NCBI GenBank assembly: GCA_947177425.1
Contig: CAMWUN010000014.1
Location: forward strand, 1 to 64,000
Length of the DNA: 64,000 nt
DNA from: an uncultured bacterium
GTDB taxonomy: Bacteria > Bacillota > Clostridia > Lachnospirales > Lachnospiraceae
Direction of reading: 5' to 3'
In this document: positions 18,458-30,745 of the stretch, piece by piece
Layout: each line of letters starts with the position of its first letter
How positions within the stretch are numbered: position 1 is the first letter of the stretch
Made by a program: the position numbers and the translations under genes
Notes under the pieces: generated by a model
What the model was told of the DNA's origin: nothing
Database searches by the model: none
Seen by the model: only the letters and a program-made list of their open reading frames with translations

Positions 18458-19552
18458 ATGATCATTAAATCTCTTGAACTGGCTGATTTCAGAAACTATG
18501 AAACATTAAATATACATTTTGACAGAGGAACGAATATACTTTTTGGAGACAATGCCCAGGGTAAAACAAATATCCTGGAGGCAATTTATGTTTCTGCGAC
18601 TACCAAATCACATAAAGGAAGTAAAGATAAAGAAATCATTAACTTTGAAAAAGAAGAATCACATATAAGAACTTATCTTGAAAAAGAAGATGTGGAATAC
18701 AGAGTGGATATGCATCTTCGGAAAAGCAAATCAAAAGGAATAGCAATTGACGGGCAAAAAATAAAAAAGGCGGCGGATCTGCTTGGGCTTTTGAATGTAG
18801 TATTCTTTTCTCCGGAAGACCTTGCCATTATAAAAAACGGTCCTTCGGAGAGAAGAAGATTTGCCGATATGGAACTTTGTCAGTTGGATAATTTTTATCT
18901 TTATAATTTAAATCACTATAATAAAATTATAAATCAGAGAAATAAACTTCTTAAGGATATATATTTTCATCCTGAGCTGAAAGAGACTCTGAATATATGG
19001 GATTCACAGTTGGTTTCCTTTGGAAGCAAAATTATAGAAAGACGGGAACTTTTTGTAAAGCAGCTCAATGAAATTATTAAAGAAATACATAATAAATTAT
19101 CCGGTGGGAAAGAAGATTTATCTGTTAAGTATGAACCTGATGTATCAATTGATAATTTTGAATTAAAAATGAAAGAAAACCAGGAGAAAGACATCAGGTC
19201 TAAAACCACTTCTGCCGGCCCACACAGGGATGATTTTATTTTTATTGTCAATGGGATTGACATACGCAGATATGGTTCCCAGGGACAACAAAGGACGGCA
19301 GCTCTTTCACTTAAATTATCGGAGATAGAACTGGTAAAAAAAATGACGAAAGATACGCCGGTTCTGCTTTTGGATGATGTGCTTTCAGAACTGGACAGTA
19401 ACAGACAGAATTATCTTCTCAACAGTATAGGAGATATACAGACAATTATTACCTGTACCGGTCTGGATGAATTTGTGAATAACAGGTTTAAGATAAACAG
19501 GATTTTTAAGGTATCTGGCGGTACGGCTGAAATGATAACTGAAAATACGTAG
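18458..19552 (+). CDS. recF: DNA replication and repair protein RecF
   Basis: 364 aa. Walker A GDNAQGKTNILEAI near residue 30, ABC-type signature region RRYGSQGQQRTAALSLKLSE, and Walker B PVLLLDDVLSELD. It loads RecA at single-strand gaps together with RecO and RecR. No spacer gene (DUF370) is present between it and gyrB. Confidence 0.96.
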   Translation: MIIKSLELADFRNYETLNIHFDRGTNILFGDNAQGKTNILEAIYVSATTKSHKGSKDKEIINFEKEESHIRTYLEKEDVEYRVDMHLRKSKSKGIAIDGQKIKKAADLLGLLNVVFFSPEDLAIIKNGPSERRRFADMELCQLDNFYLYNLNHYNKIINQRNKLLKDIYFHPELKETLNIWDSQLVSFGSKIIERRELFVKQLNEIIKEIHNKLSGGKEDLSVKYEPDVSIDNFELKMKENQEKDIRSKTTSAGPHRDDFIFIVNGIDIRRYGSQGQQRTAALSLKLSEIELVKKMTKDTPVLLLDDVLSELDSNRQNYLLNSIGDIQTIITCTGLDEFVNNRFKINRIFKVSGGTAEMITENT

Positions 19553-21523
<1,971 letters not shown>

Positions 21524-21543
21524 CCCAAAAGTTAGGAGCGAAT

Positions 21544-24108
21544 ATGGAAGATAATATTTTTGATAAAATTCATGACATTGACTTACAAAAGACTATGGAA
21601 ACTTCTTACATCGATTATGCCATGAGCGTTATTGCTTCCAGGGCGCTTCCCGATGTAAGGGATGGTTTAAAACCTGTCCAGAGAAGAGTTCTCTATTCCA
21701 TGATAGAACTTAATAACGGCCCGGATAAACCTCACAGAAAGAGCGCCCGTATCGTCGGTGATACCATGGGTAAATATCACCCTCATGGAGACAGTTCCAT
21801 TTATGGCGCTTTGGTAAATATGGCGCAGCCATGGTCCTTCCGTTATCCCCTTGTGGACGGCCACGGTAACTTTGGTTCTGTGGATGGTGACGGCCCTGCG
21901 GCTATGCGTTATACAGAAGCAAGGCTAAGTAAGATTTCCATGGAAATGCTTGCCGATATCAATAAAGATACCGTTGATTTTGTACCCAACTTTGATGAAA
22001 CAGAGAAAGAACCCTCTGTTCTTCCAAGCCGTTACCCTAATCTTCTTGTTAACGGCACTACCGGTATTGCAGTAGGTATGGCTACAAATATACCGCCCCA
22101 TAATCTCAGGGAGGTAATTTCTGCTATTATCAAAATTATTGATAACAGGATTATTGATGATAAGGAGACAGAAATAGAGGAAATTCTTTCCATTGTGAAA
22201 GCCCCGGATTTTCCCACTGGAGGAATTATACTGGGTACAAGGGGAAGCGAAGAGGCATACAGAACCGGCCGGGGAAAAGTGAGGGTCCGGGCAGTCACTG
22301 ATATTGAGACAATGGCTAATGGAAAGTCAAGGATTGTTGTGACAGAGCTTCCTTATATGGTAAATAAGGCGAATCTGATTTTAAAAATTGCCGAACTTGT
22401 CAAATTAAAGAAAATTGACGGCATTGTAGATTTGCGGGATGAATCGGACAGGGAAGGGATGCGCATCGTCATTGAACTGCGCCGTGATGTAAACGCCAAT
22501 ATTATATTAAATCATCTTTTTAAACATACCCAGATGCAGGATACCTTTGGTATTATCATGCTTGCACTGGTAAATAATGAACCGAAAGTCCTTAATATTC
22601 TTGATATGCTCAAGGCATACATAGGCCATCAGGAAGAAGTAGTGACAAGAAGGACAAAATATGATTTAAATAAGGCGGAAGAAAGAGATCATATTTTGCA
22701 GGGCTTACTGATAGCTCTTGATAATATAGATGAAGTAATAAGAATTATAAGGGGAAGCCGGAGCACCCAGATTGCCAAGGAAAGCCTGATGGAGAGGTTC
22801 GGGCTGACAGATGTACAGGCCCAGGCAATTGTTGATATGCGTCTGAGAGCTCTGACAGGTTTGGAAAGGGAGAAGCTGGAAAATGAACATTTGGAGCTTC
22901 TTGCAAAGATAGCCCGTTTAAAAGAAATTCTTGCAGATGAAAAGGAACTCCTTGGAGTTATAAGGACAGAGATTAAAGAAATATCAGATAAATTCGGGGA
23001 TGACAGAAAGAGTAAGATTGGTTTTGATGCATTTGATATTTCCATGGAAGATATGATTCCCAATGAAAATACAATTATTGCCATGTCAAATCTGGGATAT
23101 ATCAAACGTATGACTATTGACAATTTTAAATCCCAGCACAGAGGCGGCAAAGGAATCAAAGGAATGCAGACCATTGAAGATGATTTTATTGCAGACCTTT
23201 TAATGACTACAACCCACCATTATGTAATGTTTTTTACAAATTTCGGCCGCGTATACAGGCTGAAGGCATATGAGATACCGGAAGGAAGCCGTACTTCCAG
23301 AGGGATTGCCATTGTAAATATTTTACAGTTAAATCCTGGGGAAAAGATAAACGCTATTATTCCTATCAAAGATTATGAAAAGAATAAAAATCTCTTTATG
23401 GTGACGAAAAAAGGTATTGTTAAAAAGACCAGTATTGTGGAATACAGCAATGTGCGTAAAAATGGTCTTGCTGCCATCAGTTTGAGGGATGATGATGAAC
23501 TGATAGAGGTTAAGATAACAGACAAAGATACGGAAATATTCCTCGTAACAAAATACGGGATGTGCATCAGATTTAAAGAGACAGATGTGCGGGCTACAGG
23601 CAGGTCTTCCATGGGAGTAATTGGAATGAGCCTTGGAGACGAGGATGAAATCATTGGAATGCAGCTTGACCATCAGGGTGATTCTCTTCTCATTGTTTCT
23701 GAAAACGGTATGGGTAAACGTACGTATCTTGATGAGTTTACTGTACAGAAGCGTGGCGGAAAAGGAGTCAAGTGTTATAAGATAACAGAAAAGACAGGTT
23801 ATGTGATTGGTCTGAAAGCAGTAAATAACGACCATGAAATTATGATGATTACCACAGGAGGAATCATTATCCAGATACCTATGGAAGATGTATCCACCCT
23901 TGGAAGAATTACATCCGGCGTTAAACTGATTAATCTGGATGAAGGTGTCACTGTTGCACAGATTGCAAAGGTAAGGGAAAAAGTATCTGACGGGGATCAG
24001 GAATTTGAAAATATTGATGATGCCCTGGAAGATATACCGGAGCAGGATAAAAATGTCCAGAATGAGGATGAAGATATAACCCTTCCAAAGGAAGAAGATG
24101 AAGATTAA
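21544..24108 (+). CDS. gyrA: DNA gyrase subunit A
   Basis: 854 aa. Catalytic Tyr123 in [11 protein letters not shown], winged helix with [19 protein letters not shown], coiled-coil gate, and C-terminal beta-pinwheel with the GyrA box-like [11 protein letters not shown]. The acidic tail is rich in D and E. In the quinolone-resistance region, residues are D83 S84 S85 and G88; the acidic residue at the E. coli Asp87 position is glycine. Starts 20 bp after gyrB. Confidence 0.98.
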   Translation: MEDNIFDKIHDIDLQKTMETSYIDYAMSVIASRALPDVRDGLKPVQRRVLYSMIELNNGPDKPHRKSARIVGDTMGKYHPHGDSSIYGALVNMAQPWSFRYPLVDGHGNFGSVDGDGPAAMRYTEARLSKISMEMLADINKDTVDFVPNFDETEKEPSVLPSRYPNLLVNGTTGIAVGMATNIPPHNLREVISAIIKIIDNRIIDDKETEIEEILSIVKAPDFPTGGIILGTRGSEEAYRTGRGKVRVRAVTDIETMANGKSRIVVTELPYMVNKANLILKIAELVKLKKIDGIVDLRDESDREGMRIVIELRRDVNANIILNHLFKHTQMQDTFGIIMLALVNNEPKVLNILDMLKAYIGHQEEVVTRRTKYDLNKAEERDHILQGLLIALDNIDEVIRIIRGSRSTQIAKESLMERFGLTDVQAQAIVDMRLRALTGLEREKLENEHLELLAKIARLKEILADEKELLGVIRTEIKEISDKFGDDRKSKIGFDAFDISMEDMIPNENTIIAMSNLGYIKRMTIDNFKSQHRGGKGIKGMQTIEDDFIADLLMTTTHHYVMFFTNFGRVYRLKAYEIPEGSRTSRGIAIVNILQLNPGEKINAIIPIKDYEKNKNLFMVTKKGIVKKTSIVEYSNVRKNGLAAISLRDDDELIEVKITDKDTEIFLVTKYGMCIRFKETDVRATGRSSMGVIGMSLGDEDEIIGMQLDHQGDSLLIVSENGMGKRTYLDEFTVQKRGGKGVKCYKITEKTGYVIGLKAVNNDHEIMMITTGGIIIQIPMEDVSTLGRITSGVKLINLDEGVTVAQIAKVREKVSDGDQEFENIDDALEDIPEQDKNVQNEDEDITLPKEEDED

Positions 24109-24130
24109 AGTTTCATTTTTATTTAAAAAG

Positions 24131-24165
24131 AAATCCCCGTTAGAAAATATCTGACGGGGATTTTA
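24131..24165 (+). terminator. Rho-independent terminator after gyrA
   Basis: AAATCCCCGTTAG and CTGACGGGGATTT form a 13-bp stem with an 8-nt loop, followed by T-rich sequence. It ends the dnaA-gyrA segment. Confidence 0.92.
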
Positions 24166-24268
24166 TTAAGAGCAATTAAAAAAAATAATAGATAGTAATT
24201 CTAAAATTTTATATTTTGTGATAATATAATATGGAAATTTTTAAGGAATAATGAGGAGATTATGAGAA

Positions 24269-25462
24269 ATGGAAAACTATTTAGTTCTAAAGGATTTGGC
24301 AATTATCATAATTGTCGCTAAATTATTTGGTATCTTGGCGAGAAAACTTAAGGCGCCCCAGGTAGTGGGAGAGATTATTGCAGGACTTATTATAGGACCC
24401 AGTATTTTAGGATGGGTCAACCAGAGCGATTTTCTTTTACAGATGGCGGAAATAGGGGTCATACTTCTTATGTTTTCAGCAGGCCTTGAAACTGATTTAA
24501 AGGATCTTGTCAAAACAGGGCCGATTGCCGCACTGATTGCCTGTGCAGGCGTATTTATTCCCCTGATTATAGGTGCGCTTTATTATATGTTATATTATGG
24601 CATGGCGCCATGGGGATCCCTTGAATTTTATAAGGCCGTTTTTGTAGGTACCATCCTGACGGCCACTTCTGTCAGTATAACGGTGGAATCATTAAAAGAA
24701 ATGGGAAAACTTAAAGGAAAAGTGGGAACTGCAATTTTAAGTGCAGCTATCATTGATGATGTAATAGGTATTATTGTCCTTACCTTTGTCATTGGATTAA
24801 AAAATCCGGATTCCAATCCTGTTTCCGTTATTGTCAATACCTTTTTGTTTTTTGCTGCCGCTCTTGTGGTGGGATTTATATCCTATAAGATATTTAAATA
24901 TGTGGATAAGAAATACCCACATACAAGAAGAATTCCCATTGCAGGTCTTGCATATTGTTTCTTAATGTCTTATGCGGCGGAAAGATATTTTGGAATAGCA
25001 GATATTACGGGGGCTTATGTGGCAGGTATCATTCTGTGTTCCATCAATGATTCCGATTACATAGAAAGAAAAGTTGATGTTAATTCCTATATGCTTTTTA
25101 GTCCTGTATTTTTTGCAAGTATTGGGTTAAAGACAAGTATAGATAATATAACGGGAAGCATTCTCCTGTTCTCACTTGGATTTGTATTGGTAGGACTTAT
25201 AAGTAAGATTATTGGATGTGGTCTGATGGCAAGGATATGTAAGTTTAACATAAATGATTCTCTAAAAATTGGTGTGGGTATGATGACCAGAGGAGAAGTT
25301 GCGCTGATAGTATCCCAGAAGGGACTTTCCGCCGGGCTTTTAGAGCCTGTATATTTTACATCGGTCATTCTCCTTATTATTGTATCTTCCATAGCAACAC
25401 CTATTATATTAAAACTGCTGTATTCCAGGGATAAGGAACCAAAAGAAGTACAGACAGCATAA
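24269..25462 (+). CDS. CPA2-type cation:proton antiporter (Na+/H+ exchanger domain)
   Basis: 397 aa, about 12 hydrophobic segments and no cytoplasmic TrkA/RCK domain. Opens with KLFGILARKLKAPQVVGEIIAGLIIGPSILG, the typical first repeat of Na_H_Exchanger (PF00999)/KefB-like proteins. It contains the charged pair motif in SAAIIDDVIGIIVLT and an RGEVALIV segment. Ion (Na+ or K+) cannot be assigned. Monocistronic, between two terminators. The likely -10 TATAAT is near 24225. Confidence 0.88.
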   Translation: MENYLVLKDLAIIIIVAKLFGILARKLKAPQVVGEIIAGLIIGPSILGWVNQSDFLLQMAEIGVILLMFSAGLETDLKDLVKTGPIAALIACAGVFIPLIIGALYYMLYYGMAPWGSLEFYKAVFVGTILTATSVSITVESLKEMGKLKGKVGTAILSAAIIDDVIGIIVLTFVIGLKNPDSNPVSVIVNTFLFFAAALVVGFISYKIFKYVDKKYPHTRRIPIAGLAYCFLMSYAAERYFGIADITGAYVAGIILCSINDSDYIERKVDVNSYMLFSPVFFASIGLKTSIDNITGSILLFSLGFVLVGLISKIIGCGLMARICKFNINDSLKIGVGMMTRGEVALIVSQKGLSAGLLEPVYFTSVILLIIVSSIATPIILKLLYSRDKEPKEVQTA

Positions 25463-25472
25463 AACTTAAGAA

Positions 25473-25509
25473 AAATGTCCAAAATATTCTATTATTTTGG
25501 ACATTTTTT
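25473..25509 (+). terminator. Rho-independent terminator after the antiporter
   Basis: AAATGTCCAAAATA and TATTTTGGACATTT pair around a 5-6 nt loop and continue into TTTTTTC. It starts about 10 bp after the stop codon. Confidence 0.92.
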
Positions 25510-25575
25510 CTTTAATTAAACACATTTACATGATAGTATTTTTATAATAAAGCTACGGAAAAATGGAGGATTTTA

Positions 25576-26940
25576 GTGAATAAGATTAATAAATATTTTG
25601 TACAGATTATAATAGCGTCTTTTTTATTATCAGGATGTTCCAATTCAGCATTAAACAGTGAAGCCGGCATGGAACAGGCTGCATCTGCAAAGACATCAAA
25701 TTACACGTCAATTGCCTTATCAGATAATGAAATTCTTGTGGATAATAAAATAATTTCAGAAGAAAAAACAGCAGCCGTTTATGCAGGTAATGATATTGTA
25801 TATTATGAAGAGGGAAAAGACGAAACCTATGGGGAAGGTAAAAAGAAAGATTCCCATAGTAAGGAAGAAGCAGATAAACATACAGTCATAACCATTACCA
25901 GTCCAGGCACATATAAAGTAAGCGGTAAAATTTCTTTTGGACAGATAGCTGTAGACTTGGGAAAAGACTCCAGAGAAGATGAAAAGGCAGTTGTAAATCT
26001 GATATTAGACAATGTGGAAATAAACTGCAGCGTTGCGCCTGCCATTGTAGTTTACAACGCATTTGAATGTGGAAACAAAAAAGAAGAAGATGCAAAGCCG
26101 GTTATAGACACATCCGGTGCAGGTTTTAATTTAATACTTGCAGGTGATAGTGAAAATATTATTAATGGGTCTTATGTAGCTAAAATTTATGAAGAAGGGA
26201 CGAAAAAAAAGGATATTGAAAATGGAAAAGCCAAAAAGAAATATAAATTTGACGCATCTATTGACAGTCTGGTTTCTTTTAACATAGATTCAGAGGAAAA
26301 CGGCAGACTGATCGTCAATGCTGAAAATGAAGGAATATCCAGCGGTCTTCACATGACAGTGAATGGCGGTGAAATTATTATAAATGCCGCCGATGATTCT
26401 ATCAATACCAATAAAGACAATGTATCGGTTTTTACCATGAATGGAGGCACTGTTGTATGTAATTCCGGTTCTGGCAAAGAAGGGGACGGTATTGATTCTA
26501 ACGGCTATATTGTGATAAATGGAGGTTTTGTAACGGCCTGTGCCAATTCGGACAGTATGGACAGCGGAATAGATTCCGATAAAGGAATTTATATAAACGG
26601 CGGTACAGTTTTTGGAAGCGGAAATATGTATGATAAAATAAGCGCTGATTCCGGGCAGTTGTTTATGGTTATGGAATTTGACAAAAAGATAAAAGAAGAT
26701 GATTTGATACTGATAACAGACCATGTGGATAACCCTGTTACTGCATTTCGGGCAGTCAATGATTATCATATTGCAGTATACAGCAGTCAGGAACTTGTGG
26801 AAGGCATTTACCATATTTATCAGGTGTCTGATGTTACAGGAGAATTGGAGGAAAATGTCTATAGGACTATTACTGATTATAATAATCCAGTGCTTTTGAA
26901 TACTTATCAGTTGGACGGGGTTGGCATATATGACGATTGA
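25576..26940 (+). CDS. Carbohydrate-binding domain lipoprotein (Cthe_2159-like)
   Basis: 454 aa, GTG start with GGAGG at ideal spacing. The signal peptide ends in the lipobox LLSGC, so it is anchored to the outer face of the membrane. The C-terminal half has repeated beta-strand turns of the form MNGGTVVCNSGSGKEGDGID and INGGFVTACANSDSMDSGID, which match the Cthe_2159 right-handed beta-helix family that binds polygalacturonate-type glycans in Ca2+-rich sites. The substrate is not proven. Its 3' end overlaps the AraR-like gene by 11 bp, suggesting shared expression with arabinose control. Confidence 0.82.
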   Translation: MNKINKYFVQIIIASFLLSGCSNSALNSEAGMEQAASAKTSNYTSIALSDNEILVDNKIISEEKTAAVYAGNDIVYYEEGKDETYGEGKKKDSHSKEEADKHTVITITSPGTYKVSGKISFGQIAVDLGKDSREDEKAVVNLILDNVEINCSVAPAIVVYNAFECGNKKEEDAKPVIDTSGAGFNLILAGDSENIINGSYVAKIYEEGTKKKDIENGKAKKKYKFDASIDSLVSFNIDSEENGRLIVNAENEGISSGLHMTVNGGEIIINAADDSINTNKDNVSVFTMNGGTVVCNSGSGKEGDGIDSNGYIVINGGFVTACANSDSMDSGIDSDKGIYINGGTVFGSGNMYDKISADSGQLFMVMEFDKKIKEDDLILITDHVDNPVTAFRAVNDYHIAVYSSQELVEGIYHIYQVSDVTGELEENVYRTITDYNNPVLLNTYQLDGVGIYDD

Positions 26941-28039
26941 CCAGAATATAAAACAAAAAGAATTAAAATACGTAAAATTAATGGAAGATTTAAAAGAAAA
27001 AATCTTATCGGGAAAAATAAAGACGGGGGACAAGCTTCCTTCAGAAAATGAATTATCATCCCAGTATCAAATCAGCAGACAGACAGTGCGAAAGGCTCTT
27101 TCAATTTTGGAAAATGCAGGGTATGTATATGCTGAACACGGCAGAGGTACTTTTTGCTGTGGGCCGTTGCATCACAGCAGAAATTCAAAAAATATTGCGG
27201 TAGTGACTACTTATTTGTCCGATTATATTTTTCCAAGGGTTATTCAGGGCATTGACACTATATTGACAAGAGAAGGTTACAGCATCATATTAAAAAATAC
27301 AAAGAATTCCAGAAGCCGGGAAGAAAAATGTCTGGAAGAACTTTTGCAGAAGGATATTGACGGTATTATCATAGAACCCAGCAAAAGCCAGATTTACTGC
27401 AGACATATGAATCTGTATCAAAAACTGGATGAATATAATATACCCTATGTTTTTATACAGGGATGTTTTTCAAAAATGAACCATAAACCCCAGGTACTTT
27501 TGGATGACTGTAAAGGCGGGTATCTGATAACAAAATATTTAATAGATACAGGACATAAAAATATCATAGGGGTTTTTAAATCCGACGACATACAGGGTCA
27601 GAACAGACATAAAGGATATGTTATGGCTTTACAGGAGGCGGGAATTTATTATGATGCTGATAAAATCGTATGGTTTTATACGGAGGACAGGAAAATCCAT
27701 CCCTATGAAAGTATTTATCAGATGGCGCTAAATAAATATATGATGGATGCAGTGGTGTGTTATAATGACCAGATTGCCCTTAAAGTCATACAGGCCCTTA
27801 ACGACGCAGGTCTTAAAGTTCCAGAAGATATATCTGTTACAGGATATGACAATTCTTATATGGCAAGAAGCAACGGATTTCACCTGACAACAATCGTACA
27901 TCCCCAGGAAAAACTAGGGGAAATGGCGGCGGAACTTCTGCTTAAACTAATTAGGAATGGAGAGGAATCCCAATGTGAAAAAAAGATATTAATTAATCCT
28001 GAAATTATAATAGGAAATTCCTGCATTTGTAGAAATTAA
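26930..28039 (+). CDS. araR: GntR/LacI-type transcriptional repressor, AraR-like
   Basis: 369 aa. N-terminal GntR winged helix (GDKLPSENELSSQYQISRQT, then VRKALSILENAGYVY). The rest is a periplasmic-binding-protein-like effector domain as in LacI (NIAVVTTYLSDYIFPRVIQG; DISVTGYDNSYMA). This GntR-LacI architecture defines AraR, which releases DNA on binding L-arabinose. ATG 26930 has GGGG 8-9 nt upstream and overlaps the preceding stop; a TTG at 26921 is possible. araB and araD follow, supporting the assignment. Confidence 0.87.
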   Translation: MTIDQNIKQKELKYVKLMEDLKEKILSGKIKTGDKLPSENELSSQYQISRQTVRKALSILENAGYVYAEHGRGTFCCGPLHHSRNSKNIAVVTTYLSDYIFPRVIQGIDTILTREGYSIILKNTKNSRSREEKCLEELLQKDIDGIIIEPSKSQIYCRHMNLYQKLDEYNIPYVFIQGCFSKMNHKPQVLLDDCKGGYLITKYLIDTGHKNIIGVFKSDDIQGQNRHKGYVMALQEAGIYYDADKIVWFYTEDRKIHPYESIYQMALNKYMMDAVVCYNDQIALKVIQALNDAGLKVPEDISVTGYDNSYMARSNGFHLTTIVHPQEKLGEMAAELLLKLIRNGEESQCEKKILINPEIIIGNSCICRN

Positions 28040-28062
28040 ATTACATTTAATTTGTAAAAAAC

Positions 28063-28088
28063 AACTTGTATTTATAAGCATACAAGTT
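28063..28088. promoter_or_regulatory. Candidate AraR operator (inverted repeat)
   Basis: AACTTGTAT and ATACAAGTT face each other across 8 bp, in the araR-araB gap. The TTGTA/TACAA half-sites resemble the Bacillus AraR operator but with a longer spacer. There is no following T-run, so an operator is favoured over a terminator. Confidence 0.5.
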
Positions 28089-28214
28089 ATACCATTTAAT
28101 TATAGGAAAATGGGCATTGAAACAGTTTACTCTGATAAAAATACATAATCTTAAGAAATATCTAATGCCGGGCGAAATTTTCTTTAGATAAAATATAAAA
28201 TGAGGAGAAAAAGT

Positions 28215-29804
28215 ATGGAAAAAAAATTATTAATTGAAGAGGGTAAAATATCACTTGGAATCGAGTTAGGTTCAACAAGAATTAAAGCTGTGCTGATTGA
28301 CAAGAAGGGCACTCCATTAGCGTCAGGAAGTTATGAATGGGAAAACCAGTATATCAATGGTATATGGACTTACTCTCTGGAGGAAGTATGGAAAGGCATA
28401 CAGGAGTGCTATCAGGATTTGCTTAAAGATGTAAGGGAAAAATATGATACGGTCATCAAAAAGATGGATTCTATTGGTTTTTCAGCTATGATGCACGGTT
28501 ATCTGGTATTTGATAAAAACGATAACCTGTTAGTTCCTTTCAGGACATGGAGAAATACGATTACAGAAGAGGCGGCGTCAAAACTGACAGAGGAGTTTCA
28601 TTATAATATTCCCCAGAGATGGAGCATTGCACATTTATACCAGGCAATTTTGAATAAAGAAGAACATGTAAAGAATATTTCATTTATTACTACTTTGTCT
28701 GGTTATGTTCATTACAAACTTACTGGAAGTAAAGCCCTTGGGGTAGGGGATGCTTCCGGTATGTTTCCTATTGACATAAAGACAGGCGATTTTGATGAAA
28801 ATATGATAAGTAAATTCGATAATCTGGTAAGCAGTGAAGGGTTTTCATGGAAATTAAGGGATATCTTTCCAAATGTCATGACGGCGGGCAGGCAGGCAGG
28901 AAAACTTACCGAAGAGGGCGCAGCCATGCTTGACACAAGCGGAAATCTGGAAGCCGGCATCTTCCTCTGCCCTCCTGAAGGGGATGCAGGAACTGGAATG
29001 ACGGCCACCAACAGCGTAGCTGAAAGAACGGGAAATGTTTCCGCCGGAACAAGCGTGTTTGCCATGATTGTACTGGAAAAAGAACTGACGAAGGTTTATC
29101 CCCAGATTGATCTTGTCACAACACCGGATGGCGCTTTGGTTGCAATGGTTCACTGCAACAACTGTACTTCTGACTTAAATGCATGGGTAAATATATTTGA
29201 CGAATTTTCCCAGAGTATAGGTGCGCAAATAGATAAAAATAGACTGTTTTCTGTATTATATAATAAAGCTTTGGAAGGTGATGCAGACTGCGGCGGCCTG
29301 GTTTCCTACAACTATTTTTCCGGCGAGCCTGTAACTGGATTTGATGAGGGAGCCCCTTTATTTGTGAGAAAGGCAGAAGATAAATTTAATCTTGCAAACT
29401 TTATGAGGGCACATCTTTATTCTTCTCTTGCGGCTTTAAAAGCAGGGCTTGATTTACTGTTTAAGGAAGAGGCGGTTGTAGTGGATGAAATGTTTGGCCA
29501 TGGCGGTTTATTTAAGACGAAAGGCGTTGGTCAGAGGATTGCGGCAGCAGCCATGAATACACCAGTATCCGTTATGGAGACGGCGGGAGAAGGCGGCGCG
29601 TGGGGAATCGCTTTACTGGCTTCCTATATGAGTAATAAAGAAGAAGGAGAATCTTTAGGGGACTATCTGGGCCAGAAAATTTTTGAAGGAGACCATGGCA
29701 GTAAAATGGAACCATATGCAGAAGATGTGGCAGGATTTGATAAATTTATGCAGCGTTATATGGCGGGGCTTTCCATTGAACATGCGGCAGTTGATTCCCT
29801 TTAG
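28215..29804 (+). CDS. araB: FGGY-family carbohydrate kinase, probable L-ribulokinase
   Basis: 529 aa from ATG 28215 ([10 protein letters not shown]), which has GAGGAG upstream. The FGGY N-terminal ATPase fold begins [19 protein letters not shown]-terminal glycine-rich segments include [15 protein letters not shown] and [14 protein letters not shown]. Position between an AraR-like repressor and ribulose-5-phosphate 4-epimerase makes L-ribulose the likely substrate; xylulose is the alternative. It belongs to the longer AraB branch common in Clostridia rather than the E. coli form. No araA isomerase is in this window. Confidence 0.82.
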   Translation: MEKKLLIEEGKISLGIELGSTRIKAVLIDKKGTPLASGSYEWENQYINGIWTYSLEEVWKGIQECYQDLLKDVREKYDTVIKKMDSIGFSAMMHGYLVFDKNDNLLVPFRTWRNTITEEAASKLTEEFHYNIPQRWSIAHLYQAILNKEEHVKNISFITTLSGYVHYKLTGSKALGVGDASGMFPIDIKTGDFDENMISKFDNLVSSEGFSWKLRDIFPNVMTAGRQAGKLTEEGAAMLDTSGNLEAGIFLCPPEGDAGTGMTATNSVAERTGNVSAGTSVFAMIVLEKELTKVYPQIDLVTTPDGALVAMVHCNNCTSDLNAWVNIFDEFSQSIGAQIDKNRLFSVLYNKALEGDADCGGLVSYNYFSGEPVTGFDEGAPLFVRKAEDKFNLANFMRAHLYSSLAALKAGLDLLFKEEAVVVDEMFGHGGLFKTKGVGQRIAAAAMNTPVSVMETAGEGGAWGIALLASYMSNKEEGESLGDYLGQKIFEGDHGSKMEPYAEDVAGFDKFMQRYMAGLSIEHAAVDSL

Positions 29805-29848
29805 GAAGAATTATTATGAAGTAAAAGAATAAGAGGTGAAAATATAAT

Positions 29849-30541
29849 ATGTTAGAGGAACTTAAGAAACAGGTATATGAAGCAAATATGGAACTTCCTA
29901 AGCATGGTCTTGTCACATTTACATGGGGAAACGTAAGCGGTATCGACAGGGAAAGGGGATTGTTTGTCATTAAACCCAGCGGTGTGGATTATGATAAATT
30001 GAACCCGGAGGATATGGTAGTAGTGGATTTGGAAGGAAACAGGGTGGAAGGAAAATATAAGCCCTCTTCGGATACTGCAACCCACTTAGAACTTTATAAG
30101 GCATTTCCCGAAATTGGCGGTATTGTACATACCCATTCTTCCTATGCTACAAGCTGGGCACAGGCAGGAAGGGACATCCCCTGCTACGGAACTACCCATG
30201 CAGATTATATTTATGGGGAAGTACCCTGTTTAAGATGTCTGAGCAAAGAAGAGATAGAGGAAGCTTATGAGGAAAATACAGGACATTTGATTGTCAATGA
30301 GTTTAAGCGTTTAAAAAAAGATCCTTTGGCTGTTCCGGCAGTCTTGTGTAAGAATCATGGTCCCTTTGCATGGGGGAAAAATGCCATGGATGCGGTACAT
30401 AATGCGGTGGTTCTTGAGGAAGTGGCAAAAATGGCATACCGGACGGAAACCATTAATCCAAAGGTAGTTCCAGCTCCTGCAGAACTTCAGGATAAACATT
30501 ATTTCAGAAAACATGGCGCTGACGCCTATTACGGACAGTAA
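29849..30541 (+). CDS. araD: L-ribulose-5-phosphate 4-epimerase
   Basis: 230 aa. Class II aldolase fold: [20 protein letters not shown], then [11 protein letters not shown], and the zinc ligands HTHSSYAT and a C-terminal histidine (KNHGPFAWG). It converts L-ribulose 5-phosphate to D-xylulose 5-phosphate, feeding the pentose phosphate pathway. 44 bp after araB, AAGAGGTG upstream, terminator after. Confidence 0.95.
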   Translation: MLEELKKQVYEANMELPKHGLVTFTWGNVSGIDRERGLFVIKPSGVDYDKLNPEDMVVVDLEGNRVEGKYKPSSDTATHLELYKAFPEIGGIVHTHSSYATSWAQAGRDIPCYGTTHADYIYGEVPCLRCLSKEEIEEAYEENTGHLIVNEFKRLKKDPLAVPAVLCKNHGPFAWGKNAMDAVHNAVVLEEVAKMAYRTETINPKVVPAPAELQDKHYFRKHGADAYYGQ

Positions 30542-30567
30542 TAACGAACAAATATTTTTAATAAGAT

Positions 30568-30601
30568 AAAAAGCAGCGTCTCCTGTAACGCTGCTTTTTA
30601 T
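30568..30601 (+). terminator. Rho-independent terminator after araD
   Basis: AAAAAGCAGCGT and ACGCTGCTTTTT form a 12-bp stem around CTCCTGTA. It ends the araB-araD unit. Confidence 0.93.
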
Positions 30602-30745
30602 TACAATAAGCTGACATAAGGGCATTTATTAAATCTTTAGAAACAGACATCCCTACTCTGCCAGCCGGATGATTTATTGCATTTTAAACTGCCATAGTGT
30701 ATGATGAAAATAAGTTATATTTTTTGGCATAAGCGGGAGGACATC

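Noticed and set aside
28063-28088. Terminator for the araR-like gene
   Set aside because: The hairpin is not followed by a T-run, so an operator is more likely.
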